In this document: piece by piece, positions 8,292 through 15,977 of the stretch
How positions within the stretch are numbered: position 1 is the first letter of the stretch
How the letters are laid out: every line of letters starts with the position of its first letter
Origin: Streptomyces marinisediminis
GTDB lineage: Bacteria > Actinomycetota > Actinomycetes > Streptomycetales > Streptomycetaceae
Length of the DNA: 64,000 nt
Reading direction: 5' to 3'
Assembly: GCF_026262575.1 (NCBI RefSeq)
Contig: NZ_JAPKFL010000005.1
Span: 62,001-126,000, forward strand
Notes under the pieces: model-generated
Seen by the model: only the letters and a program-made list of their open reading frames with translations
Told to the model about the DNA's origin: nothing
The model's database searches: none
Position numbers and translations under genes: made by a program

Positions 8292-9310
8292 GCCGCCGGC
8301 TCCTTCCAGTGCTGCGGGCAGGGGGTGCGGTTCCACGCCATCGTGGACCAGGGCATGGCCATCTCCTCGGGGGCGGCCACCTCGACGGGCTTGAGCGCGG
8401 CCGGGTCCAGCGCCTCGGCGTGCCGGGCGTACACCCGCTCGACGTAGCGGTGCCCGGTGTCGGCGCCGATCACCAGGTGCAGCGTCTCGGGCTGCCGCCG
8501 GGCCTCGTGGGCGGCGGCCAGGTACGCGGCGCCGGTGGACAGCCCGGCGAACACGGCGTGCTCCCGCAGCAGCGCCACGGTGCCGGACATCGCGTGGGCG
8601 AAGTCCATCCAGTGGATCGCGTCGTACAGGGCGTGGCGGACGTTGTCGAAGACGATCGACGAGCCGATCCCGGCGATGATCGCCTCCGGGTCGTGGTGGT
8701 CCTGGCTGCCGAAGGTGACGCTGCCGAACGGCTGCACCCCCACCAGCCGCACCGAGGGGTCCCGGCGGCGCAGGTGCTCCACGAGCCCGCCCGTCGAGGC
8801 GCCCGACCCGACGCCGCCGACGACGGCCAGCCGGTGCCCGGCGACCGCCGCGGCCACCGCGTCGGCGACCTCGCGGTAGCCGACGTAGTGCACCGCGTCG
8901 TGGTACTGGCGCATCCAGTGCACGTCCGGACGCTCGGCGAGGATGCGCCGCACCCGCCGCACCCGCAGCTCCTGGTCGAGCTTCAGGTTGGCCGACGGCC
9001 TGACCTGCTCCACCGTGGCGCCCAGCACCTCCAACTGGGCACGCGTGGTGGTGTCGACGGTGGTGGACGCCACGATGTGGCAGCGCAGGCCGTAGCGGTG
9101 GCAGGCCAGCGCCAGGGCGTAGGCGTAGATGCCGCTGGAGCTGTCGACGAGCGTCTGCCCGCGCCGGATCGTGCCGCGCTCCAGCAGGGTGCGGACGGCG
9201 GCGAGCGCGGAGTAGATCTTCATGGACTCGAACCGCAGCAGCACCATCTGGTCGGTGAGCCGGACGAGGTCGGGGGTCTTGAGCGCGTCGGTGATGTGGG
9301 GGTGTATCAC
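8288..9310 (-). CDS. PLP-dependent enzyme of the cysteine synthase (fold type II) family
   Basis: The 340-residue protein carries the PLP lysine in FESMKIYSAL (about residue 31), a DSSSGIYAYALAL loop in place of the usual SSGNTG loop, and the phosphate-binding loop GVGSGASTGGLVEHL. Fold type II enzymes of this kind perform beta-replacement on O-acetyl- or O-phospho-amino acids, as SbnA does with O-phosphoserine when making diaminopropionate. The gene starts at a GTG after AAGGAGG and overlaps the kinase stop (GTGA). Because the kinase upstream should supply an O-phospho-amino acid, I infer beta-substitution of phosphothreonine or phosphoserine by an amine or thiol. Confidence 0.88.
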   Translation of the reverse strand: MIHPHITDALKTPDLVRLTDQMVLLRFESMKIYSALAAVRTLLERGTIRRGQTLVDSSSGIYAYALALACHRYGLRCHIVASTTVDTTTRAQLEVLGATVEQVRPSANLKLDQELRVRRVRRILAERPDVHWMRQYHDAVHYVGYREVADAVAAAVAGHRLAVVGGVGSGASTGGLVEHLRRRDPSVRLVGVQPFGSVTFGSQDHHDPEAIIAGIGSSIVFDNVRHALYDAIHWMDFAHAMSGTVALLREHAVFAGLSTGAAYLAAAHEARRQPETLHLVIGADTGHRYVERVYARHAEALDPAALKPVEVAAPEEMAMPWSTMAWNRTPCPQHWKEPAA

Positions 9311-10194
9311 CCGTAGCCTCCTTGGGCGAATGAGCACTGGTGGCCGAGCGAGTGGAAGAACGCGGACAGCTCGTCCCGCAGCGCGGGCCCGGGACGGCGG
9401 GAGAAGAGGTAGCCGATCAGCGAGCCGGTGTGGGCGACGAAGACCCCGTCCGCCCCGAACGCCTCGCGGTGCGCCAGCACGGGGCCGAACGCCCGCTTGG
9501 GCAGCGCCTCCTGGGACAGCCGGGCGCTGGTGGTCGCCGCGCGGGCCACGGCCGCCGGGTCGGTGGCCGCGAACCCCTTGAGCAGATCCGTCAGGCACCG
9601 CTCGTACTCCGCGGCGTGGGCCCGGTAGGCGCGCAGCAGCAGGGGCGTGACGGCGGCCGTGTCCACGCTCCCCGGCTCCGTGACGAACGCCGTGTGGAAA
9701 CCGATCGCCGTGCCCAGGCGCCGCACCACCCGGTGCCGGCCGCTCAGGTACAGCGTGTACTCGTCGAGGAAGACGCTGTCGGACCGCTCGATGGCGGAGA
9801 GGACGCCGGTCACGGTGTCCGGGTCGTAGGGGAGGGCGAAGATCTGGAACAGGCAGCGCAGGGTGGCGACGATGTCGGCCGTGGAGCTGGCCATCCCCAC
9901 GCCGACGCGCAGGTCGGAGTGGACGCCGAAGCGCCCCGGCGGCAGCGTGAGCCCGTAGCGCTCCAGGAACAGTTCGGCGGCCTTCGCCGCCTTCGCCCCC
10001 AGGGGCGGGGCGCCCGCCGCCTCGGCGCCGTGGGTGAAGTGCACGAAGGAGTACCGCTCCACGGGGAAGGACACCAGCGCGACGTCGGGTTCCGCGCCGC
10101 CGTGCCACAGCGGGCCCTGGAACAGCTCCCCGAGCGTGCCCTGGCACACGCCCGAGGACGTGCGCCGCGGGGGCGCCTGGCCGGGCGTCAGCAT
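9307..10194 (-). CDS. GHMP kinase, PduX/L-threonine kinase-like
   Basis: The 295-residue protein has GHMP motif 1 in the PduX-like form CQGTLGELFQG, the ATP loop GVGMASSTADIV, and a C-terminal motif 3 (FVAHTGSLIGYLF). PduX phosphorylates L-threonine for the aminopropanol arm of cobalamin. The start chosen (ATG at 10194) puts motif 1 about 18 residues in, as in the family; a GTG near 10266 after GGGAGG is an alternative. It is the first gene after the riboswitch at 10400-10600. No cobalamin synthesis genes are nearby, and the partners are a PLP enzyme, ligase and exporter, so I infer that the phospho-amino acid feeds a secondary metabolite. Confidence 0.85.
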   Translation of the reverse strand: MLTPGQAPPRRTSSGVCQGTLGELFQGPLWHGGAEPDVALVSFPVERYSFVHFTHGAEAAGAPPLGAKAAKAAELFLERYGLTLPPGRFGVHSDLRVGVGMASSTADIVATLRCLFQIFALPYDPDTVTGVLSAIERSDSVFLDEYTLYLSGRHRVVRRLGTAIGFHTAFVTEPGSVDTAAVTPLLLRAYRAHAAEYERCLTDLLKGFAATDPAAVARAATTSARLSQEALPKRAFGPVLAHREAFGADGVFVAHTGSLIGYLFSRRPGPALRDELSAFFHSLGHQCSFAQGGYG

Positions 10195-10378
10195 CGCGGG
10201 CCCCCGTCGTCCGGGCGCGCGCGGCTGGGCCGGGCGGCCGCTTGGCCGCATCCGGGGGTCACGCACAAACCCTCCCTCGCCGTCCCGTGGACCACGGGAG
10301 CAGGGCAGGCCGAGCCGCGTCGCCTGCGCGCACACCGGCCTCCCACCGTCGACCCTGTCCTCGAGGTCACCGTGCACA

Positions 10379-10401
10379 GCACGTGCCGCGCGGGCACGTG
10401 C
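10379..10401 (-). promoter_or_regulatory. Perfect hairpin directly after the riboswitch (candidate expression platform)
   Basis: Arms GCACGTGCC and GGCACGTGC enclose a 5-nt loop. The hairpin overlaps the 3' strand of the riboswitch P1 helix by two bases, so the two folds could compete. It lies 185 nt before the kinase ATG. There is no U-tract, which is usual for actinomycete terminators. Confidence 0.5.
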
Positions 10402-10600
10402 GCAGTGGCAGGTCTTCGGACTCGTGGGCCTGCCGGGGCGCTCGCCCCGGCACCTACTGACCGTCGCTTCCCGGACCGGGCACCGGTCCAGTGCAGATGA
10501 CGGCGGTCGTTCCCACTCACCGCTGCGGGACAGTCCCGGACTCGCACCGGGTTCCCTCTTGCGACGCCTCCGCCTGGCGGGCGGCGCGTACCGACTGCGC
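10400..10600 (-). promoter_or_regulatory. Cobalamin (B12) riboswitch upstream of the kinase-PLP-ATP-grasp-MFS-methyltransferase operon
   Basis: On the minus strand: AGAGGGAACCCGGTGCGAGT, then CCGGGACTGTCCCGCAGCGG, GTGAGTGGGAACGACCG, GGGAAGCGACGGTCAGTAGG and the 3' core GAGTCCGAAGACCTGCC. P1 can be closed between 10594-10600 and 10400-10406 (GCGCAGT/ACTGCGC). This matches the classic adenosylcobalamin aptamer, including the peripheral P6 insertion. It should turn the five-gene operon off when cobalamin is plentiful. Confidence 0.95.
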
Positions 10601-10685
10601 GGCTCAGCCTAAGGCGCAACCGCGGGCCGCGACAGAGGGCCTCGGTGCCCCGCCGGAACGGCCGCGCCCGAGCGGCCCGGCGACC

Positions 10686-10745
10686 GGGCCGCGGCACGCG
10701 CTCCCGGGCCGCGGCACGCGCTCCCGCGCCGCGGCACGTGCTCCC
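10686..10745. repeat. Three tandem copies of a 20-bp GC-rich unit
   Basis: Units at 10686-10705, 10706-10725 and 10726-10745 all carry GCCGCGGCACG. The first two are identical and the third differs at three positions; a partial fourth copy follows. They lie between the end of the phosphatase gene and the riboswitch. Each unit can form GC-rich secondary structure, so a terminator role is possible. Confidence 0.8.
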
Positions 10746-10780
10746 GCGCCGCGCGGCCGGGCCCGCCCCGGCGCGGCCCG

Positions 10781-12913
10781 TCAGGTCAGGCGCAGCAGGA
10801 GCAGGGCGACGTCGTCGGTGTGCTCGCCCGCGTACCGGCGCGCGTGCTGGAGCAGGTCGTCGGCCAGGGGGTCCAGGGAGCGGGCGGGGGTGCGGGACAG
10901 GTGCGCGGCCAGGTCCTCCAGCACGTCGTCCGGATCGGCCCCCGGGGACTCCACCAGGCCGTCGGTGTAGAACACGAGCACCGCGCCCGGCGGCAGCGCC
11001 AGCTCCACCTGCTCGTACGGCGTCTCGGCGACGATGCCCAGCAGCAGTCCCGGGGCCGGGCGCAGCACCTCGGTGCGGCCGTCCGGGTGGCGCAGCAGCG
11101 GCGGCGGATGGCCGGCCGAGGCCAGGCAGAGCTGGTGCCCGGTCACGTCCAGGCGGGCGTAGAGGCAACTGGTGAACAGCTCGGGTTCGAGGTCGTTCAG
11201 CAGCCGGTTGGTGCGCGCGAGCACCTCCCGCGGCGAGGCCCCGGAGCTGGCGTGGGCGTGCACCGCGGTGCGCACCTGGCCCATGAGCGCGGCCGCCGTC
11301 ACGTTGTGCCCCTGCACGTCCCCGATCACCGCCGCCGCGCCCGCGCCCGCGCCGCGCAGCGGGATGACGTCGTAGAAGTCGCCGCCGATGTCCATGCCGT
11401 GGGTGGCCGGCAGGTAGCGTGCCGCCACCTCGAGACCGGGCACCGAGGGCAGCGTGTGCGGCAGCAGCGCCGACTGCAGGCCCCGGGCGATCCGGTACTG
11501 CCGGTCGTAGGTGCGGGCCCGGTCCAGCGCCTGCGCGACGAGGCCGCTCAGCGAGGTCAGCGCGGCACGCTCCTCGGCGCTGAACGGGTGCGGCTGGTCG
11601 TAGGCGATCAGCCAGCAGCCCACCGGGCGCCCGGAGGCGATCAGCGGCAGGAACGCCCACGCCGCCCTGCTGGCCATGCCGATCGTGGCGGGGTAGGCGT
11701 CCTCCAGCTCCTCGCGGGAGGCGAAGAAGGACGGCACCCCGGTGGTGAGCGCCTGTCCGGCCGGTGTCCGGCCGGACACCGGCATGTTGTGGAAGCGCTC
11801 GCGCGTGCGGGCGCTGTAGCCGTGGGAGCCGACGATGCGCAGCCGGCCGTCCTCGGTCACCAGCAGCGCGAGCGCCTGCGCGTCGTAGGCGGGCAGGATG
11901 TGGTCGGCCACCAGGTCCACCACGTCGCGCACGCCGACCGCCTCGGTCAGCGCGCCGGCCAGGTGCATCAGGTGGTAGAGCGTGCCCGCCCGGCCGGGAC
12001 CGGCCGTCGGCGGGCGGGTGGGCGGCGCGTGGGTGTCCGTGCCCTGGAACCGCGTGACGCGCACGCTGATCCCGTCGGCGTCCGGGTGGAGCTCGAAGGC
12101 GAGCGGCCCGCCGGGCGCCCGTCCGGCGACGAAGGAGACGGCCTCGCGGCTGACCAGCGCCGCCCGGTAGCGGTCCTCGTACACCGGGTCGTCCAGCCAG
12201 GTCAGCAGCTCCCACGGCCGGGCGCCCAGCAGCCGCTCGGCCGGCGTCCCCAGCAGCTCCGCCGCCCGGGCCGTGACGAAGGTGACCCGGCCGTCCAGGT
12301 CCAGTGCGCAGGCGCCCTCCGGGAGCCGCTGGAGGTAGGCGGCGGCCCCGGCGCCCGCGCCCCGCCCCTCGTCCGGGGCCCCGGCCCACGGCCCGGGCAG
12401 GCCGCGCGGCCGGTCGCCCGTGCGGATGCGCTCCCCGGCCTCGTCGGCCACGTGGAGCAGCCGGGCCAGCCGCCCGCTCAGCGCGGCGATCCGGGCCCGC
12501 TCACCGGCCTCCAGCACCTCCGGCCTGGCTCCCGGCCACAGCAGCAGCACCGCGCCCCAGCACCCGGCCTCGGTCACCAGCGGCGCGGCGGCCAGCTTGA
12601 ACGGGTAGGGCAGGACGAGCGCCGCGCGCGGATAGCGCCGGGCCATCTCGCCCTCGCCGCCCACCCACACCAGGTCGCCGGTGCGCACCGCGTCGGCCAC
12701 CGGCAGCGGCACGCCGGTGTGCAGCCGCGCCCACAGCTCGGCGACCTCGGGCGGCACCCCGGAGAGGACGTCGAGGTTCAGGAGCTGCCCGCCGTGCTCC
12801 AGCAGGTACACCCCGCCCACGTGCGCCCCGGTGTCCCGCAGGAGCTGGAGGAAGACCTGGTCCATGAGCTGCCGCGCGAAGTCCGCCCCCTCGTGCCCCG
12901 CGTCCTGGGCCAT
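10781..12913 (-). CDS. GAF/PAS-SpoIIE (PP2C-type) serine phosphatase
   Basis: This is a 710-residue multi-domain regulator. An N-terminal GAF-like region (about residues 10-150) is followed by a PAS-like segment (about 190-300, ALDLDGRVTFVTARAAELLG) and a second GAF (about 320-480). The C-terminal PP2C SpoIIE domain (about 500-710) has the metal-binding signatures ATHGMDIGGDFYDVIPLR, VIGDVQGHNVTAAALM and FYTDGLVE, and ends with DDVALLLLRLT. Such phosphatases typically dephosphorylate anti-sigma-factor antagonists in actinomycetes. The ATG at 12913 is preferred, with GAGAGG upstream; an in-frame ATG at 12985 would add 24 residues. The signal sensed by the GAF/PAS domains is not evident. Confidence 0.9.
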   Translation of the reverse strand: MAQDAGHEGADFARQLMDQVFLQLLRDTGAHVGGVYLLEHGGQLLNLDVLSGVPPEVAELWARLHTGVPLPVADAVRTGDLVWVGGEGEMARRYPRAALVLPYPFKLAAAPLVTEAGCWGAVLLLWPGARPEVLEAGERARIAALSGRLARLLHVADEAGERIRTGDRPRGLPGPWAGAPDEGRGAGAGAAAYLQRLPEGACALDLDGRVTFVTARAAELLGTPAERLLGARPWELLTWLDDPVYEDRYRAALVSREAVSFVAGRAPGGPLAFELHPDADGISVRVTRFQGTDTHAPPTRPPTAGPGRAGTLYHLMHLAGALTEAVGVRDVVDLVADHILPAYDAQALALLVTEDGRLRIVGSHGYSARTRERFHNMPVSGRTPAGQALTTGVPSFFASREELEDAYPATIGMASRAAWAFLPLIASGRPVGCWLIAYDQPHPFSAEERAALTSLSGLVAQALDRARTYDRQYRIARGLQSALLPHTLPSVPGLEVAARYLPATHGMDIGGDFYDVIPLRGAGAGAAAVIGDVQGHNVTAAALMGQVRTAVHAHASSGASPREVLARTNRLLNDLEPELFTSCLYARLDVTGHQLCLASAGHPPPLLRHPDGRTEVLRPAPGLLLGIVAETPYEQVELALPPGAVLVFYTDGLVESPGADPDDVLEDLAAHLSRTPARSLDPLADDLLQHARRYAGEHTDDVALLLLRLT

Positions 12914-13581
12914 CACCACGGCACCTCTCGGCCCGGCATCCGTCTGCACGGCTCCATACGCCGACGATAGGCGCGTCCGGGCCACCCGGCACGCCGACGC
13001 CCTCGCCCCCGCCCGCCCCGCCCGGCGGGCCCGCGGGGCGTCCTCGCCCGGTGCGCCTGCCTGGTGCCCTGCGCGCCCGCCGGGCGAGCCCGTCCGACCC
13101 GCTCACCCGGCGAGCCGCGCGCCGGGTGAGCGCGTCGGGCGTCCCCCTCCGGCGCGCCCGTCCGAGGCGCTCGCCCCACGGGCGTGACGGGCGCCTCCGC
13201 TCGGCGCGCCCGCCCGGCGTGTCGCCCGGGCCCGGCCCGCTCTCCCGCGTCGAGGAGACCCCGGCCGGGTGGCGCACCCGGGTCTTCGCGGCCGTCCGCC
13301 TGACTCGGCCCGGCTGCCCGGCTGCCCGGCTGCCCGGCTGCCCGGCTCGCCCGGTGGCCCGGCTCGCCCGGTGGCCCGACGGGGCCCGGCCGTTCCGGTC
13401 GGCCGGAGACCCCGCCCCCGCGCCGCAGGACGGTTCCGGCGGCTTCGGCCGTCGCGCCGGTTCGGGCCGGACGGCGGCCCCGGGCCCCCGGCGGCTCCGG
13501 CCGCCGGGGGCCGCCCCGCGGTCTCCGCCGGTCCGGTCGTCCGGCGGCTCCGCCGCGGCGGGGGCTCCGGGGCGGGTGGCG
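12914..13581. other. Noncoding 670-bp spacer with a strong inverted repeat and tandem repeats
   Basis: No convincing gene is present; the open frames are low-complexity Arg/Pro/Gly shadows. A perfect 13-bp inverted repeat with a 7-nt loop lies at 13100-13132 (arms begin CGCTCACCCGG) and could terminate the BCCT transcript. At 13312-13377 there are four copies of the octamer GGCTGCCC, then two perfect 17-bp copies of GGCTCGCCCGGTGGCCC. Confidence 0.7.
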
Positions 13582-15714
13582 TCAGCGCTCGGTCTCCGGG
13601 ATGTGGACCTCGGCGGTGTCGGGCCGGTGGTCCGGGAGCGAGGAGTGCGCCGTCGCCTCCCGGTGCAGGCGCAGGAACTCCAGGTGCCGCTCGTACTGGT
13701 CGAGGATGTCGGCGATGAGCTGCTCCTTGCTGTAGCCCATCACGTTGTAGCCCTGGCTGCCCTCGGCGAGCTGCACCTCGAACCGCACGTAGGTGTCGTG
13801 CTGGGTGACCGAGCGGGTGGCGAACGCGGGCGTGGGCGTCTCGATGGGCCACACCCGGTAGACGAACTCCTCGCGGCGTCCGATGGGCACCTGCAGGCCC
13901 ACGTGCGGCAGCCCGAGGTCCTCGTCCATCTCCTCGGTGACCTGCGCCTCCACGTCCTGCTCCAGCAGCTCGTCGGCGACCTCCCGGAACGCCGGGCGGA
14001 CCGCCTCGTCGACGAACCGCGCGGCGTGCCGGCGGCCGGGGAAGCTCATCGTCCGCGCCAGCCGCTGCCGCCAGTTGCGCTGGGCCGTCTCGCCGCGGTG
14101 CGTGGTACGACCGGACAGCGACGACGGCAGGGTGGCCGTCAGCGCCTCGTCGCGCATGCGTTCCAGCCTCAGCGCCTTGTAGAGCCCGGCGATGATCAGG
14201 AACATCACGAAGGAGAACGGCAGCCCCATGATGATCGTCGCGCTGGTGAGCGCGTCCACGCCGCCGACGATCAGCATGGCCAGCGTCAGCAGGCCCGTCG
14301 CGATGGCCCAGAAGATGCGGACCCAGGGCGTCGCGTCCGTCAGCGGGGTCGGCAGGTGGGAGGAGAGGTTGCCCATGACCAGCGCGCCGGAGTCGGCGGA
14401 GGTCACGTACAGCAGCAGGCCGACGAAGGTGGCCAGACCCGCGCTGAACAGCGCGCCCGGGTACTGTTCGAGCAGCCCGTAGAAGCCCTGCTCGGGGAGG
14501 TCCATGGCCGTCTGGCCGAACTCCCGGTTGCCGTCGCGGATGACGCTGAGCGCGCTGTTGCCGAAGACGGACAGGAAGACGAGCGTGAACAGGAACGGGA
14601 TGATCAGCGTCGCCGCGACGAACTCGCGGATCGTGCGCCCCTTGGAGATGCGCGCGAGGAACATCCCGACGAACGGCGCCCACGCCACCCACCAGGCCCA
14701 GAAGAACAGCGTCCACGCGTTGAGCCACTCGGTGGGCTGGTCGTAGGCGAAGGTGTTGAGCGTCATCGACGGGAAGCGGCTCACGTAGTCGCCGATGTTG
14801 AGGATCAGGCTGTTCAGCAGCCGGATCGGGTTGCCGACCGCCAGGATGAAGCCCATCAGCAGCACGGCCAGCAGCACGTTGAGCTGCGACAGGCGCCGGA
14901 TGCCCCGGTCGACGCCGGCCACCGCCGAGACGGTGGCCATGACCACGGCGACGACGATGAGGCCGATCTGCGCGGCGAGCCCCTCGTCCACGCCGAACAG
15001 GACGTTCAGCCCGTAGTTGAGCTGCACGACGCCGATGCCCAGCGACACCGAGATGCCGAACACCGTGCCGATGATGGCCGCGAGGTCGACGCCGTCGCCG
15101 ATCTTGCCGTAGACGCGGCGGCCGATGATGGGGTACAGCGCCGAGCGGATCGCCAGGGGGAGGCGGTAGCGGAAGGCGAAGTAGCCCAGCGCCATGCCCA
15201 TCAGCGCGTACATGGCCCAGCCGGTGATGCCGTAGTGGAACAGCGTCCACACCACCGCCTGCCGGGCCGCCTCGATGGTCTCCGGGTCGCCCTCGGGCGG
15301 CGCCAGGTAGTGGGTGACGGGGCCGGAGACGGAGAAGAACATCAGGTCGATGCCGATGCCCGCGGCGAAGAGCATCGCCGCCCACGCGAACAGCCCGTAG
15401 TCGGGCTTGGAGTGCTTGGGCCCGAGCTTGATCGTCCCGTACCGGGAGATCGCCACGAACAGCACGAAGACCAGGTAGAGCGTGGCGGCCAGGAAGTAGT
15501 ACCAGCCGAAGCCGGTGCTGATCCAGTCCACGACCACGCCGATCGCGTTCTCGGCGCCCTGCGGTGTGATGATCGCCCAGACGGAGACGGCCAGGATCAG
15601 CACCGACGAGCCGAAGAAGACGACGCGTTTGAGCTCCGACTCACGCGCCGGTCTCGGCTCGTCGATGGCGGCGTCCTGCATGGGCGCGCCGGTTCCGGGT
15701 CCTTCGGTCGACAC
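13582..15714 (-). CDS. betT: BCCT-family choline/glycine betaine transporter, BetT-like
   Basis: The 710-residue protein has the BCCT core of 12 transmembrane helices. The family's Trp/Gly-rich substrate region is present (FFWAWWVAWAPFVGMFLARI, with the W-W and GMFLARIS signature), as is the early GIGIDLMFFSVSGP segment. A cytoplasmic C-terminal domain of ~200 residues (from about residue 520) resembles the tail of BetT-type choline transporters that sense osmotic state. The start is GTG at 15714. It probably imports choline or betaine as an osmoprotectant. No betaine synthesis genes are adjacent. Confidence 0.9.
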   Translation of the reverse strand: MSTEGPGTGAPMQDAAIDEPRPARESELKRVVFFGSSVLILAVSVWAIITPQGAENAIGVVVDWISTGFGWYYFLAATLYLVFVLFVAISRYGTIKLGPKHSKPDYGLFAWAAMLFAAGIGIDLMFFSVSGPVTHYLAPPEGDPETIEAARQAVVWTLFHYGITGWAMYALMGMALGYFAFRYRLPLAIRSALYPIIGRRVYGKIGDGVDLAAIIGTVFGISVSLGIGVVQLNYGLNVLFGVDEGLAAQIGLIVVAVVMATVSAVAGVDRGIRRLSQLNVLLAVLLMGFILAVGNPIRLLNSLILNIGDYVSRFPSMTLNTFAYDQPTEWLNAWTLFFWAWWVAWAPFVGMFLARISKGRTIREFVAATLIIPFLFTLVFLSVFGNSALSVIRDGNREFGQTAMDLPEQGFYGLLEQYPGALFSAGLATFVGLLLYVTSADSGALVMGNLSSHLPTPLTDATPWVRIFWAIATGLLTLAMLIVGGVDALTSATIIMGLPFSFVMFLIIAGLYKALRLERMRDEALTATLPSSLSGRTTHRGETAQRNWRQRLARTMSFPGRRHAARFVDEAVRPAFREVADELLEQDVEAQVTEEMDEDLGLPHVGLQVPIGRREEFVYRVWPIETPTPAFATRSVTQHDTYVRFEVQLAEGSQGYNVMGYSKEQLIADILDQYERHLEFLRLHREATAHSSLPDHRPDTAEVHIPETER

Positions 15715-15811
15715 GAGTCACCCCTTGGTTGGCGGTGGCGGTGGACGGCGGGCACCGGCTCCCCGGCGCCCGCGTGCGGTCATACCCCTCGTGTTCGCGT
15801 GCGCAAGCACT

Positions 15812-15849
15812 GCAAGGCTTCACTAGCACCGCAAGGCTTCGCCACTCAA
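15812..15849 (-). promoter_or_regulatory. Candidate betT promoter with direct repeats
   Basis: The decamer GCAAGGCTTC occurs at 15812-15821 and again at 15831-15840, a 19-bp period that would place both copies on one DNA face. On the minus strand a TTGAGT (15844-15849) and TAGTGA (15820-15825) stand 18 bp apart, a plausible vegetative promoter. The repeats overlap it, so a regulator site is possible. Confidence 0.4.
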
Positions 15850-15977
15850 CTTAGCCCGGAGCCACTCCATCGCACGGCGAGGCAGGTGCATTCGGCGCAA
15901 CCGGGGGCCTGCCGCTCCGTCCGGATGGCTGCGGGGGGGAGGCGGCCACGCAGGCCGCCTCCCCCCGGAAAAACACC

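Noticed and set aside
9307..10194. The kinase as part of cobalamin biosynthesis
   Set aside because: No cob/cbi genes are in the window, and it is translationally coupled to a PLP enzyme, ligase and exporter. A secondary-metabolite role fits better, though this is not proven.
13312..13377. Possible CRISPR-like array
   Set aside because: The repeats are contiguous 8- and 17-bp units without spacers, so they are a slippage-type tandem repeat.
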